Positions 1 through 13,215 of a stretch of DNA of 62,200 nucleotides are shown here, piece after piece. Position 1 is the first letter of the stretch. Each line of letters begins with the position of its first letter. The stretch is taken from positions 1-62,200 of the forward strand of contig LRSR01007504.1 of NCBI GenBank assembly GCA_001579985.1, read 5' to 3'. This DNA comes from Hypsibius dujardini. Lineage: Eukaryota > Tardigrada > Eutardigrada > Parachela > Hypsibiidae. The notes under the pieces were generated by a model. It ran no database searches, was not told where the DNA came from, and saw nothing but the letters and a program-made list of their open reading frames with translations. Position numbers and translations under genes: made by a program.

Positions 1-2
1 GT

Positions 3-179
3 GTGAAAAACTACTCCAACTTGCGCCTCTACAGCGACAAGCCTCTCTTCGATTCACCACCTGTCGACTATCTCGCCCCCTCGCAAGTCCATTCCCTCAT
101 CACTCAAGAACTGGCTCCCTCTCCCGCCCAACAGGAAGACCAAATTATCATCCCTAATCGTCAATTTTGTTTGTTCTGA
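3..179 (+). CDS. 3' end of an unidentified gene (partial)
   Basis: An open frame enters from the left edge and runs 58 codons to a TGA at 177-179. The peptide is hydrophilic and contains RLYSDKPLFDSPPVDYLAPS and ends in RQFCLF. There is no start codon inside the window, so only the C-terminal part is visible. Balanced, proline-rich composition and lack of stops suggest real coding, but I recognise no family. It ends about 10 bases before the LRR-family remnant, which is on the same strand. It could be the tail of a neighbouring gene or chance open sequence. Confidence 0.35.
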   Translation: MKNYSNLRLYSDKPLFDSPPVDYLAPSQVHSLITQELAPSPAQQEDQIIIPNRQFCLF

Positions 180-186
180 ACAATCA

Positions 187-515
187 AGTTGATCACCAGA
201 CGAAAACCGACGGCGGCTATATCTGGCGCTAAACGGAAACCCATCTTTTCTTTCAACGAGATATCATTCAAAAATTTCTCCTCTACAAAAATTGACTACT
301 GCACAACAGCAAACGAGAAGGAGTATTCCGATTACTGCAATCCAAATAAATCAGTTTGGATCTACTGTTTGACAGGTGCTGGGGAAGTTTGATGCGGGAT
401 ACTTTCTGCAGAAGGTCGGACGATTAAATACCTGTCGGGGGTTGGGTTTAAATCTACATGGAAAAGGCAATTTTATACAAATGTTTGACCCGATTGCTAA
501 TATTCTAGTGGTTCT
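187..515 (+). pseudogene. Truncated copy of the defensin-LRR family's second exon
   Basis: The translation matches the N-terminal half of the LRR exon of the intact minus-strand gene at 55.9-57.6 kb. Shared landmarks, in order, are a TRRKP start, a YC...NTC/DYC cysteine block, YC...(S/G)AG(D/E), YFL-KVG and the MFDP-ILV motif. After GAGEV near 390 the reading frame shifts by one base, and the homology then continues in another frame (GYFLQKVGR ... MFDPIANILVVL). Similarity stops at about 515, next to a GTATGT that resembles a donor site. The leucine-rich repeats and any defensin exon are absent, so this is a decayed fragment. Confidence 0.7.
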
Positions 516-1459
516 GAGGTATGTATGAAAGATAGTAGTCATAGTTTGTGGTGGTCTTTAGTAGTAAGTACTTTTGTAGCTGGATTTTCAGTTGTAGTTT
601 TTATTTAGTAGTTACGTAGTTTTACTTTCTAATTATAGTTTATAATTTGTATACATTTAGTTGCGATGCTTGTTTTAGCGGTTCATAAGATAGTAATGAA
701 AAAATATCACACAGTGACTACGAATATACAGTTTCTTATTACAGGTTTAATGATTGTCATCCAGTATGGTAGGCGTTAAAAGTAATGATTGATATTATTT
801 GTAAACAAATACTTTTATATTAGGGAATGCGGGCTCGGAAACTATATAACAGCCGCTCAGGAATTTCTCACTCGCGGACAAACTAACACTTTAAAACAGA
901 CTTAAACAGCACCGCGGTGTGCAATACAGGTCATATAGTGTGTAACGCCATCGTGGGTCAAGATTCAGCAAAATTATTAATTAGAAGCTCCGGTTCCTTT
1001 GTGTTTATGTTTTCTTTTGATTAACAATTGAATCTGGTTGACATATCATCATCTCGTCAGTACGTTACGTTGTTAGTTGTTACCTATGCTAGAATACTGT
1101 CGAATAGCATAATTCAGCAATCACTCAACATCAATTGTAATAACATACGTAACGCCCTCTATGTACTACCTCTGAAGAATTTTAATTTTGTTAAATACAT
1201 ATTTTGGCAACGGGAAACCTTTCTCAACGGAGAGCAAAAACACACCTTTACGCATTTAGTAGTGAAATGCAGAAGAAGTAAGACCCCTCATAAAGACATG
1301 TACTAACTACAACACAGAACACAGTGGGGACCACAGAACAGCTGAAGAAGACAACGCTTATTTCTACGGACTGCGCGACGTCCAATCCCATTGCTGACGA
1401 TAAAGATGTATCGTTTTCTTCGCTCATGAAAATGTAGCCGTGGCCTATGATTCGTGGTC
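516..1459. other. AT-rich non-coding stretch
   Basis: No convincing gene. The open frames here have no family resemblance and no paired splice signals. I see no clear repeat boundaries either. Confidence 0.5.
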
Positions 1460-1461
1460 TA

Positions 1462-2674
1462 CAGAGGCCGATTCATTTGTTTGTAGCCGGCCTCGTTCTT
1501 TAATTCTATGTGCGCGCGCCTCACATTGCACAATCCATTTCAGTGATTGAACAGCTCATCAGACCAGTTTGTCGTGTTTCAAAAGTTTAGTGATTGTAAT
1601 ATGTGTCGAAAATGCCTCCTAAATTATCTTTGGAAGTGCGCCCACCATTTTGACCTTGTACACCCTTAAGTATTTGGCCACCGGAATTGTGAATGCACTA
1701 TTCCTACGGATTATCGCTGTTTCGAAATTGGGAGTCAACAAAGTTACTAGAGAAAATGCAAAGGAAAAAACCGACCAATCCAAACCACCATCAAAAGCGG
1801 CTCTGGCTCTGGCAAGGCAAAAGTGAGGACTGCAGCCCTCGTCAAAAAAGTCAAAAAGGCCACGGCTGGACCCAACTCACAGACTCAATTTCAGATCGCT
1901 CTTGAGCTGGGAACATTGCGGACTACCATTCACCGCGTCATCAGCGAGAAATTGGAGGGGAAGGTGCAAATAAAGTACAGGGTGCACGGGCTGTCGGATG
2001 CGATGATTCAACAACGTCTCGCACGAGGTCCACGCTTCCTGAATTGGATCAGCAGTCCAAAATAAAAAAATTCTTGACAATTGATGAGACTTGGGTATAC
2101 CTCACCAACTGCAAAAAACGGCGGAAGATTCATTACGAATTCCGGGGAGAACGCACGGAAGAAAGTTGGGCAAAGTTCTGGAAGAAATCTCATTCTAAAC
2201 TCGTAGTGTTCGTTGCGGGAAGACTGATATCAAACCAGATTTCATCAAACTAGGTGCGAAAATAAATTCGAAGTACTACATCAGAAAAGTCCTTACGCCG
2301 ATGTTTCGGAATAAAGTGTCTCATTTGTTCCTTGGGAAGCTTTTGAAGAAAGCCGTTTTCCACCATGACTCCGCTCCCTCCCACGCGTCGAAACTCACCC
2401 AAAATTGGCTTTGTTCAGCCCCAATTCGGTTCATTCCGAATTTGGACAACCCTAATTTGGCTCCGATGGATTTTTATGTGAACGGAATTTTTAAATGGGA
2501 ATTGTTTAACAAGGCTCCGACTATTATCATGGGTTTGAAACGGCCCGGTCGCGTCGAAATGATGATCGAGAAGGACAGTCCTCATACTGTACACATTTTG
2601 AGTGGACATAAGAAGTTTTAGTATTTATTTTGAAATTAATAAAAATCGGCCACAAACAAATGAATCGGCCTCTG
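1462..2674 (+). mobile_element. Degenerate mariner-family (Tc1/mariner) transposon
   Basis: A 1213-bp element is bounded by TA dinucleotides at 1460-1461 and 2675-2676. Its terminal inverted repeats begin CAGAGGCCGATTCATTTGTT and match perfectly for 23 bp. The plus strand carries a transposase broken across several frames. There is a helix-turn-helix-like N-terminal part (1823-2065), the first catalytic Asp in a TIDETWVYL block (about 2080-2100), the second in FHHDSAPSHA (about 2360) and the third in LAPMDFY (about 2460-2475), with 33 residues between the second and third. This is the DDD arrangement typical of mariner. Frameshifts make it inactive. Intact termini with a ruined ORF mean it could only move if helped in trans. 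Confidence 0.9.
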
Positions 2675-2676
2675 TA

Positions 2677-4665
2677 TAAGGCTCATTTTTCAAAAGCACA
2701 CTTCTGATGCTCTATGCAAATACTCGTTCGGTTGACTTGTTGCTGGGGGCGTGTACATAACAATCAAGCCAATTCAACGGCAACCATGTTCTTCCCCAGC
2801 CCCGGTTATACCAGTACAAGTTTATGGTCTTGTACCTTGTCTAGCATCATTCTCCCTCCCCCTTCTCCCCATCAATGTCCTTAACATTAGCCTTCATATA
2901 GAATGACCTTCTAGTAATTGTGACGTTCGTGTTTGTTGTTGTGATTTGCCGGTCAATATTTTAAGGTCGATTCTCATGTGCCACATATTGCTCACATGTA
3001 CTCGTACTGTAATTCCCATGCTGTAGTTCTCGTTCTTGTCTTGTGAGAAAGATGTTTCAGTGGCAAGTGAAGAATGCGCTTGTTTAGATTGTTGTCATGT
3101 TCGAACGATAAGGATGAGTCTTGAAGCTCGGTTCGAGGCTCGACTTCTCGTTTCGTTTTCTAGCTTCTCATTCAGTTTTACTTTTCATCGGCTTGCTATC
3201 TCGGCTTCTCTCGATTTGTTGTGCAAGTAATAACTCCGAAAAGGAGTACCCGTAGTTATCGTGTATCGTAAGGTCAACAGGACTTCCGGGTTCTCGAAGG
3301 GAGAACAGGTCGTCACATAATTAGTACGATATTGACCATTACCTACGAGGACAACTACGAGATAACCAACAATCGATGCGAATCGACTGAGTAGCGTTAA
3401 AAAAATCAGCCAGTCAAACGTTTGAACCGGACGCTAACGCCACGCCCTGAACCGTGAAACAGAGCCAGTACCCTTTAAATACTAAACTGTACTTGCACAG
3501 AAAAAAAATCACAAAGTTTGAATTCTGGGATGGATAATAACTGAGGGACGCAGTAGTGCCAGATGTTCGGCGAATTCAAACGACCGAAAAATCTTGCAGT
3601 GATCCTTTTACGATTTTATTACTTTCTCAAACTTAAATTTTTAAAGGTAGGAGAATATGCATGAAGAAGATTTCGATCTCGTTGTGTCACTCCCTGTTGA
3701 ACGCGCCACTGAAAACGAGCTCGCCGCTTCCCTTCTTAATCTGCTAATTCCATGACTTTGTTAATGTTTTTGAAGCACAGGAATCCCTTTGTGAAAGGGG
3801 ATTGGCCGGGGACTCTGCAATGGAGTGATCAGCATACAGCCGCAAGCTCCAGTCATCTAGGCACTTTTTCCTCGCCATCGTTCGATAACTCTGCACATGG
3901 TCAAATAATATGAGGATTTGTGGGAAAATACAGCTGAAGAAATTGAAGTTAATTTGGCCGCCAAAAACAGCAGCCCCGCAGAAGGGTCTCCTCTGCTAGA
4001 CCCTCTATTGATTGACGTGTGTGCTATAACAAAAATATGATTTGCCTCAAAACAGGTGAACACTAACTAGCGCGTTTATGTGCTGCTGTTTATGTGTAGA
4101 TGTTATCGATCGATTGGTGTTCGTCTGCAGCCCGACTCTGCTCAGCTCCCGGCAGTCTTTCTCCATCGTCAAAGTCAAGGTCCTTCTCGTCTGTGTGTAC
4201 AGTATGTGTGAATTAAGTGAACACGTTGCGGGCGCATGCACTTGCCGTGCATTCACCCACGCTGCACCACACTGCGCGCAAGGGCTGCGCGTGTATCGAA
4301 AATAAAATTGTTTTGTCTGCTACGTACCTGTCTGTCTGTGTATAGAGTATAAGGCCTTGTTGTGGCGATGCACGGAGTTTTCTGCGAAAACGCCGAGAAC
4401 CTGCGATTCTGGTTGCACGAGCGGGGAAAACCTTTCCACCCATCGGTCAGATCGGGCAATTAGCGTCGTCATCGTCGCAGTGAATAAAAATCGCACTGTC
4501 ACAAACTGCGTTTCTCGCACATACAAGTCGCAGTCGCACTCCCTGTCTTTGTCCTTCGTTTAATTCAAAATTCTCGCTCCTCCAGACATCTTCAGCATTT
4601 TTTTTTCAGTCTACGCATTTCTTAATACTTTTCACCCTCCAATTTCTCGCAGCAAATCATATAGA
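2677..4665. other. Upstream region of the Old Yellow Enzyme gene
   Basis: About 2 kb without a recognisable gene. Short open frames around 3.0-3.2 and 3.9-4.56 kb overlap on both strands and have no domain resemblance. The segment just before 4666 is pyrimidine-rich and is probably 5' UTR or promoter. No unambiguous TATA box was found. Confidence 0.4.
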
Positions 4666-7055
<2,390 letters not shown>

Positions 7056-8054
7056 GGCGGGAGTTTTTTTTCTCACGATGATACCGAATCTCTACATCAG
7101 CATGCAAAATTTCTTGATCTGTTTTTCGGTGTGTATTTCGGTGTATGTCCATGAAATTTTTTGTTCACTTTCCCCACGCAATTTGAACATACTTATCTTT
7201 TTGCATGTAGTTTGTCTAGGTCGGTCACTTTGACATAAGTCCTTCTTTATGGTCTTGCGGCGCTCGGAGAAATGTTAAACGTACCTTCTAATAACTCACA
7301 ATGATTGGTGAAGGAATTGAGTGTTCGTCTGTCTGGATGTCTGGAAGCAATCACGGATTCCGTCTGTGGCCAATCAAGTGTGCCTATTTCATTACGCTCT
7401 CTAGAGGTTTGTCAGTGTCTCCTGCCTGTACGTGAAGATGAGTATATTTCTGTTCTTTTGCCAATCTAAATTTCATCGGTTTAATTTTCGCACTTCTACA
7501 GATGTCTGCGTGTGTGTATAACGGATTGTTTGCCTGCCGCTTCTTTTAGATATCAGAGCAGTCATCACCGCTGCTGATGTCTGGTTCGTCTTTAGGGTCT
7601 GCTGCTGTCTGCCTATCTGTCTAAACGTCTCTATACTACATGGCTGCGTTTATTCTTTATCCGTCTTTTCCCTACTGGATGCCTTTCTGTCTATCCCCCA
7701 GGCCAATGCCTAAGCCCTGCCTAACTTTCGCGTTACATGTACCGTACCTGCCTGGAAGTTCCGTATGCTTGCCGCTTAATTACATTTATAGACTTGGTAG
7801 TAACTCAGCCGTCTGTCTGAACTTCCGCATGTATTTAGGAGGCCTGCCTGCTTTCCGCCAACCTGTCTGCATGAACACTTTTGTGTGTTGAAATAAACAC
7901 CATACGCAAAGAATTACAGCTTTCACATTTTTCTTGATATTTTGCATACGTGCCTCAAGTATGAAACACTGTTATATAGTGATGAAAATGTTATCATCTA
8001 TAAATGACAGATAAGGTGCGCAACGGAAGCCAACTTCAGTGTCTGCTGCAGCGA
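7056..8054. other. 3' flank of the OYE gene, non-coding
   Basis: This stretch is rich in TGTCTG/CTGCC-type runs, and no gene is recognised. An AATAAA at 7892-7897 could be a distal polyadenylation signal for the OYE transcript, but it lies about 840 bases past the stop. Confidence 0.35.
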
Positions 8055-8458
8055 CTAAAATTGCCCAAGAAATTCTAAAATATGCCTGGCAACAGACGAT
8101 CCGTGGGTCTCCAAGGCGAAATGCCTCGTGCCTAGCAGGACCACTTGCGCATGGGGAAGGTCCCTGCGGAAGGCTTCCGCCCCAGCTGGCGGGAGGAAGG
8201 AATCGTTCTTGCCCCAGACCGCCAGCAAATTGGGTTGCTTTTCCGTGAAATACCGCTGAAACGCCGGGTAGAGTTTGACGTTGATGACTTAGTCGAGGAA
8301 CAAGTCCAGCTGGATGTTCATAATGCCAGGGCGCTGCAGCAACGCCCAGTCCAGCTCGTAGGACTCTGGTGCGATGAGGGTGGTGTCATTGACGCCGTGG
8401 ATATACTGCCATTTTGTCGCTTCGTAGGTTAGCAGTGCGGTGCGGACTGCGCTGCAAT
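8055..8458 (-). pseudogene. C-terminal fragment of a bacterial-type alpha/beta-hydrolase
   Basis: Reading leftwards from about 8458, one frame gives a cap-domain segment (YEATKWQYIHGV, then a PESYELDWALLQRPG block) and DLFLD. After a TAA come NVKLYPAFQRYF, VWGKNDSFLPP, AFRRDLPHA and TRHFALETHG, ending in LEFLGQF at a TAG (8055-8057). This is the order seen in bacterial epoxide-hydrolase/haloalkane-dehalogenase-like proteins: the late catalytic Asp (KND) and the catalytic His (RHFALE, usually GHFALE). The N-terminal half with the nucleophile elbow is missing and there is an in-frame TAA, so the fragment is dead. No introns are visible. A transferred bacterial gene is the simplest idea; remains of an old host paralogue are possible. 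Confidence 0.75.
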
Positions 8459-9098
8459 TAGCCTTAGCGGAGCAATTACTTAACGAATTTACCATATTTA
8501 CAAAGCTTCTTCATAAGGTACATTATGTTTGTGTAGATTTTGTTTAGTAGTGACATCTAATGTTATAGTCAGTTATTTTTAAAATGGGAATTCATGTCAT
8601 GTGCTCGTTTTCAATTTAATGCAAATTAGAAACTATCAGCCGTTCATATGTCTGGACGTCTGGGGTGAAGGACATTTTGTTGCCGCGTAAAAGTGCAAAC
8701 ACAAATTGCTTCGTTTTATGACTGCATTATCTGGTTTCATTATCTTTGGTTGTCTGTTTGTCTCTCCGTTTTCCGTCTGACTGTTTGCTTCTTTTTCTAA
8801 CTGCCTATTTTGATGCCCGCATTCCTGTCAGCGGTCCTTCTCATCTGTTTCTCAGTATTTCTGTGTGTTTGCCTGTTTCTGTGTCTCCGTCCCTGGCTCT
8901 CCGTCCTTGTCTCCATGTGTATGTTTGTTTGCCTGCCTGCCTACTTACTATCTATTACATGTCTGTGTTTGGCCATTTCTGGTGGGTAACTAGTCGAATA
9001 TCTTTTCAGGTGCATTGTTGACGAATATCAGGTCAAGAAGCTTCTCCACATGCTCAACAAAGTTTTCGAATTGATAGTCTGTTTCTACACCCAGCTAA
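8459..9098. other. Non-coding, CTGTCTG-rich stretch
   Basis: No gene or element boundary was recognised. The sequence around 8750-8960 is a degenerate TGTCTG/CTGCC tract like those in the introns and intergenic DNA elsewhere in the window. Confidence 0.4.
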
Positions 9099-9803
9099 CA
9101 AGGGAATTTTGCATCTCTGGAAGGCGAAATGTTTCACATTTTTTTAGTTTGTTATGTGCATATAACTTAGTTCTCAATATTTTAATCGAAAAAAAAATAT
9201 ACAAATGCCTCCTAACATTTTTTAAAAATCAAAAACCAATCCGCGGTGGTACATAGGGGGCGCTCTCAACGTTACTGGAAATGTCTTCCGTTGATCGTTG
9301 TATTTATCGACGCTATAGGCAATGGCGGCTGCAACGCCATTGATTGATCGATTTTAGTTCTTCTTTAGTTTTGGCATAAAGCGTGCGATTGATTGTTGAA
9401 TTTCTGGTATTACCTTGAAAAAATTATTCCTAGACTTCAACCGCATATTAGCATTATTCGTGAAAGTAAATACTAACCCTTGTCCCACAGCCTATGTTTG
9501 TGTTTCAAATTTCTTACTAAATTAAATATTCAAATAGTTTCGGTTACAGTAATTTAGTAACGGCCGCAAACAAGCCAGTGTATTCGCTCGTGTCAACGAA
9601 TAGTTCAATCAATGCACGCGAGATGTGGTAACATTGAGAGCGCCCCCTATGTACCACCGCAAACTGGATTTTGATTTTTAAAAAATGTTAGAAGGCATTT
9701 GTATTTTTTTTTTCAATTGTAATATTGAGAACTAAGTTAAACACACATAATAAAATTAAAAAAAGTGGAACATTTCGCCTTCCAGAGATGCAAAATTCCC
9801 TTG
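9099..9803. mobile_element. Foldback MITE with CAAGGGAA ends and TAA target duplication
   Basis: A 705-bp element whose two ends (about 9099-9290 and 9630-9803) are long inverted copies of each other. Both ends begin CAAGGGAATTTTGCATC, and each side is flanked by TAA (9096-9098 and 9804-9806). The inner ends include the block GCGCCCCCTATGTACCACCG. It has no coding capacity. A TNA target duplication plus a long palindrome fits a non-autonomous PIF/Harbinger-like element, but no transposase is present to prove that family. A second, unrelated-sequence element with the same termini lies at 27341-28147. Confidence 0.82.
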
Positions 9804-9924
9804 TAAGCAGAAAATCATCTTTTGACAGCCTTCAAAAGACATCTATCTGTTCCAGCACTGTGTCCGTCAAATTTGTCAGTGTAAGTTCAGGATAGTTTGG
9901 CTTGGCCTATAGTTTGTGTGTGTA

Positions 9925-9987
<63 letters not shown>

Positions 9988-10000
9988 TTGTCTGTATCTA
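9925..10000. repeat. (TGTC)n microsatellite
   Basis: About 15 uninterrupted TGTC units, with degenerate flanks. Confidence 0.95.
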
Positions 10001-11138
10001 TCTCTATGTGCATATTGTTGACACGGTTCGGTTGTAACCGTGCAGAACTTCTAGCAATCAACCAATGAAGTGCTCACATCAATGAACTGCAACCGCGGTT
10101 TTAATGTGTTTGCGACCGCGGTTGCACTTATTAAAATTGTGGTTGCAACCGAGCCTTGCCAACACTACCTGTGAGCATTTTGAAGCTTGGGGGTTTCATT
10201 TCCCAGTCCCCTCCCGCAGATTTCAAATTTGTTTTAAAAATGTCTGTTTCTCTATCAAATTCGTGATTTGTTGAGGTTCCATTAACGCAACTTATTAATA
10301 ACTGCAAATGTCAACATTTTATTAAAAACCGAGGTTATAACACCACGTTGGGGCACTTCGAAATCAAACCCCCCAGTTTCGATTGATCAAGAACAAAAAG
10401 CCGATTTTTGGGGTCAGTTTTGAGATTAAATAGATTTTGCCTCTCTGCACCCCCCCCGTTCCCGGCCTTACCATGGGGGGTCCTGATTGTGACTTGTAAG
10501 TATCCTAAACGCGCCCCTGTCGTGCGCTTAGTGCGAGCGGGAAAAAGCCTTGCGTAAGAATTTGTGCCAAGAGCAAAATTAGCCTCTCTGCTGTATAACA
10601 ATAAAAGCAATTCTTTCTAAACCGATCGCAGCTGTGTATTTTGCCTGTAGCACATTACAACCAACCTGCCGTCGGAGCTTCCCGAACCGTCTACTATATG
10701 AATATAAAAGTATATGGCACCTCGTCCAATTGTGATTATAATATTTTATTCGCCTATGTGCCATCGATTTTGATGATTTAACAGTCCCACCGATGGAACT
10801 CTTCAGATCACGAATGTGCGGAAGCCTAATTCTGCTGACCACGTTGTTCTTTGAGCTTAGCCGGGGCAAGGACGATCTCTGGAAAAACATACATATAAAG
10901 CCGGTTTCATCGAATATCCGGTTTTCAGGAGAGCAGTTAGAATGAAATATTACCGTCACAGACTTCGATTTTTTGTTCCGCCTGCAGCACATTACAATGT
11001 ACAAGCTGCAGCTGACTTCCCTTCAAAAGTTTCCTAGGCGCTTAAACACAAAGTCTTAAACATGCAGCAGTCGGATATATATTTGACAATTTTCACCAAC
11101 GAATTTCAACAACCAAGGTCGAAAGCCATCGTTTTCCC
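10001..11138. other. Upstream region of the first defensin gene
   Basis: No confident gene. Two loosely similar segments, each around GCCTG(T/C)AGCACATTACAA (about 10642 and 10981), suggest a small local duplication. The sequence GATATATATT at about 11074-11083, some 60 bases before the start codon at 11139, could be a TATA box for the defensin gene. Confidence 0.35.
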
Positions 11139-12439
11139 ATGGAGCTAATCACGAGATACTCAATAAGCATCTGCCTGATATTATTATTATCGTGTGTCCG
11201 TTATGGCGAAAGCAAAGCGGCCCTCTGCATCAGCGAAACCTATGCCGGCCAGTGTAAGGATGATGACCAAGCATGCGCACAGTCTTGCTCGGAGGAGAAT
11301 CTGAAGGGCGGAAAATGCGACGCATTCCGGAGTATGAGAGTGTGCTACTGCGAAGGATGCTCTAGAGCTACAACAGGTAAGAAGGGAATCCTTACTTCGG
11401 GCGTTCATTTTCGGAGAGCAATTTCAAAATGTGTCCAGCATTTTTTAACATTAATTCAATATTAATGACCATTTATAAAATGTACTTCATTTGCGAAGCT
11501 CCGATAACTTTTGACGAAATTTCAAAGTTAGGAAAACGCTGGAATAATTTTCATTATTAGTGTGCCCATTTGAAACCGTTTAGAACCGTTTAAACCGTTT
11601 CAGTAAAACATTTCCTCGCCGACACATACAAAAACAGTCATCACGTCAGGATGTCCATTATTCCAGACTGCGAATTTCCATGTATCTTGCTAGTTTCATT
11701 TTGCCCAATACTTTATCTATCGCTCCTTGGTGACAAATCGCAGGCAACGGCGGTATTACGGTGGTCAACCGTAACTGCTCGGTCGAAGGTCAAGTCATCG
11801 GACTGTCCCAGCTGTCCACTGACCAATGTGGCTCCGTTGAATGCGAGTGTTTCAAGGTACGGGTGTTCTTGTTCATTGTTTGTGTTCTTATTCGTGTTCG
11901 TGTTCTTGTTCATTCTTCGCTCAATTTTAACCGTTCGTTTTGCTCCAAGGGCGTATACTTTTGCTACTCGACCTGCTTCCCGCCGCCAACGGGACAGTCC
12001 TGCACACCAACCGTCCCCACAGCCGGACGGAATGTTTGCCCTACCTATTCAGACTGCAGTACGTACAATGAACAATGAACCTAATATTCATCCAAATTCA
12101 GCGAAAAATACGGAACAGTCATTTATGGAACTTTTGTTTTCAGACCCGCAGGCCAAAACGACGTCCGGTCCGTCGGAGATATTCCGCTGCAACGGAGCGG
12201 TCCATCCGTCCGTCTGCTGGCTGCATGAAATTGTCTACGGTCATCTCACGGAACCGCTGGGCTTCTTCGAAAGCGTCGCCCAGGGTTGTCCGCTCACCTC
12301 GCAGTGTGTCTGCGGAACAAACGGATTCGTCCAGCCGGCGCAGCTGCGACAAGAAGACTTCAAGACCCCCGCAAATAATCTCGTATATCTTCGTACCACG
12401 CCGGGGGCCAAGGGAGCGTTTGCCACAAGGAGGCGTTAA
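11139..12439 (+). CDS. Secreted protein: drosomycin-type defensin domain plus cysteine-rich C-terminus
   Basis: Exons 11139-11376, 11744-11856, 11950-12058 and 12144-12439 join in phase to give 251 residues. A signal peptide (SISICLILLLSCV core, about residues 1-26) precedes an eight-cysteine domain at C30, C39, C46, C50, C60, C69, C71 and C74. The pattern has CxxxC, then GGKC, then CYCEGC. This is the cysteine-stabilised alpha-beta fold with spacing almost identical to the antifungal drosomycins. The defensin exon ends at a phase-1 intron. The remaining three exons add about 175 residues with roughly 15 more cysteines (for example ECECF, FCYSTC and CPLTSQCVC) and a basic RRR end. I do not recognise that part. 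Expected to be secreted, with defence a likely role by family. No propeptide site is obvious between the two parts. Confidence 0.82.
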
Positions 12440-12628
12440 GAAGCGAACGACCGTTAAGATGACGGACGGGACGACAAAGAAACCTAGTAGAGCGAGCATT
12501 CTCAAGGCTCGCTCTAATGATAGCGCTTAAATTTTATTGCGATTGTAAAACGGGAAAGTTGTGTGGGGGACAGTGGGCGTGGTTCTGGTGATGTAATTAA
12601 GAGTCTGGTTTGGAAATACGAATGCTTG

Positions 12629-12634
12629 AATAAA
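12629..12634 (+). promoter_or_regulatory. Polyadenylation signal AATAAA
   Basis: A canonical AATAAA lies 190 bases downstream of the stop codon of the 11.1-12.4 kb defensin gene on the same strand, which is a plausible 3' UTR length. Confidence 0.55.
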
Positions 12635-13069
12635 GTCCAACAAGTTTGCACCACTGTTCTGGTAGTCACTGATGGGAGCCTCGCTTCAAACACAGAATGA
12701 CCACTTTTGGCTATATGATAGTCCGGTGGAAAGCAGCAGAACCGCCCGCAGTAAACAAACTCAAGATTCGATGACGCACAAAAATCCAACATAACGAATT
12801 TTGCCCAGGAGACCCAATTGCAATGCGCATTCAAGTCACCTTTAACTCCAATTTAATCCGATCTGATAAAATTAAACAAATTAAATTGAAACAAAAGGTC
12901 TGCATTGTAATAGCTTTAATGTGTTTAAAGTACATTACGTATTGGTTTTCAGCCACATAATTATATCTTTAATTTCAAAGCCATCTGGGCTTATTAACGA
13001 CCATTTATGAAATGTAATTTATTTAGGTATGACAAGGTTTGTACACATGAAAAAAAGTACGGTCAGTTT
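12635..13069. other. AT-rich non-coding spacer
   Basis: Nothing recognisable between the putative polyadenylation signal and the minisatellite. Confidence 0.4.
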
Positions 13070-13215
13070 CTGGCTGGTGTGGCCAGTGTGGCTAGTGTGG
13101 CTAGTGTGGCTGGTGTGGCCGGTGTGGCCGGTGTGGCTGATGTGGCTGGTGTGGCTGGTGTGGCTGGTGTGGCTAGTGTGGCCGGTGTGGCTGGTGTAGC
13201 TGATGTCGCTGGTGT
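13070..13215. repeat. 9-bp minisatellite (GGTGTGGCY)n
   Basis: Tandem variants of a nine-base unit, GTGTGGCTG / GTGTGGCCG / GTGTGGCTA. Because the unit is a multiple of three it stays open in several frames and gives a spurious (Ala-Gly/Ser-Val)n peptide. The same unit occurs in the opposite orientation at 22.96-23.34 kb. Confidence 0.93.

Noticed and set aside
10579-11004. 141-residue minus-strand open frame
   Set aside because: Composition is not protein-like, no domain or splice context is visible, and it overlaps the upstream region of a well-supported plus-strand gene.
12075-12530. Long frames on both strands over the last defensin-gene exon
   Set aside because: They are shadows of the exon at 12144-12439, whose frame joins the upstream exons in phase and carries the cysteines.
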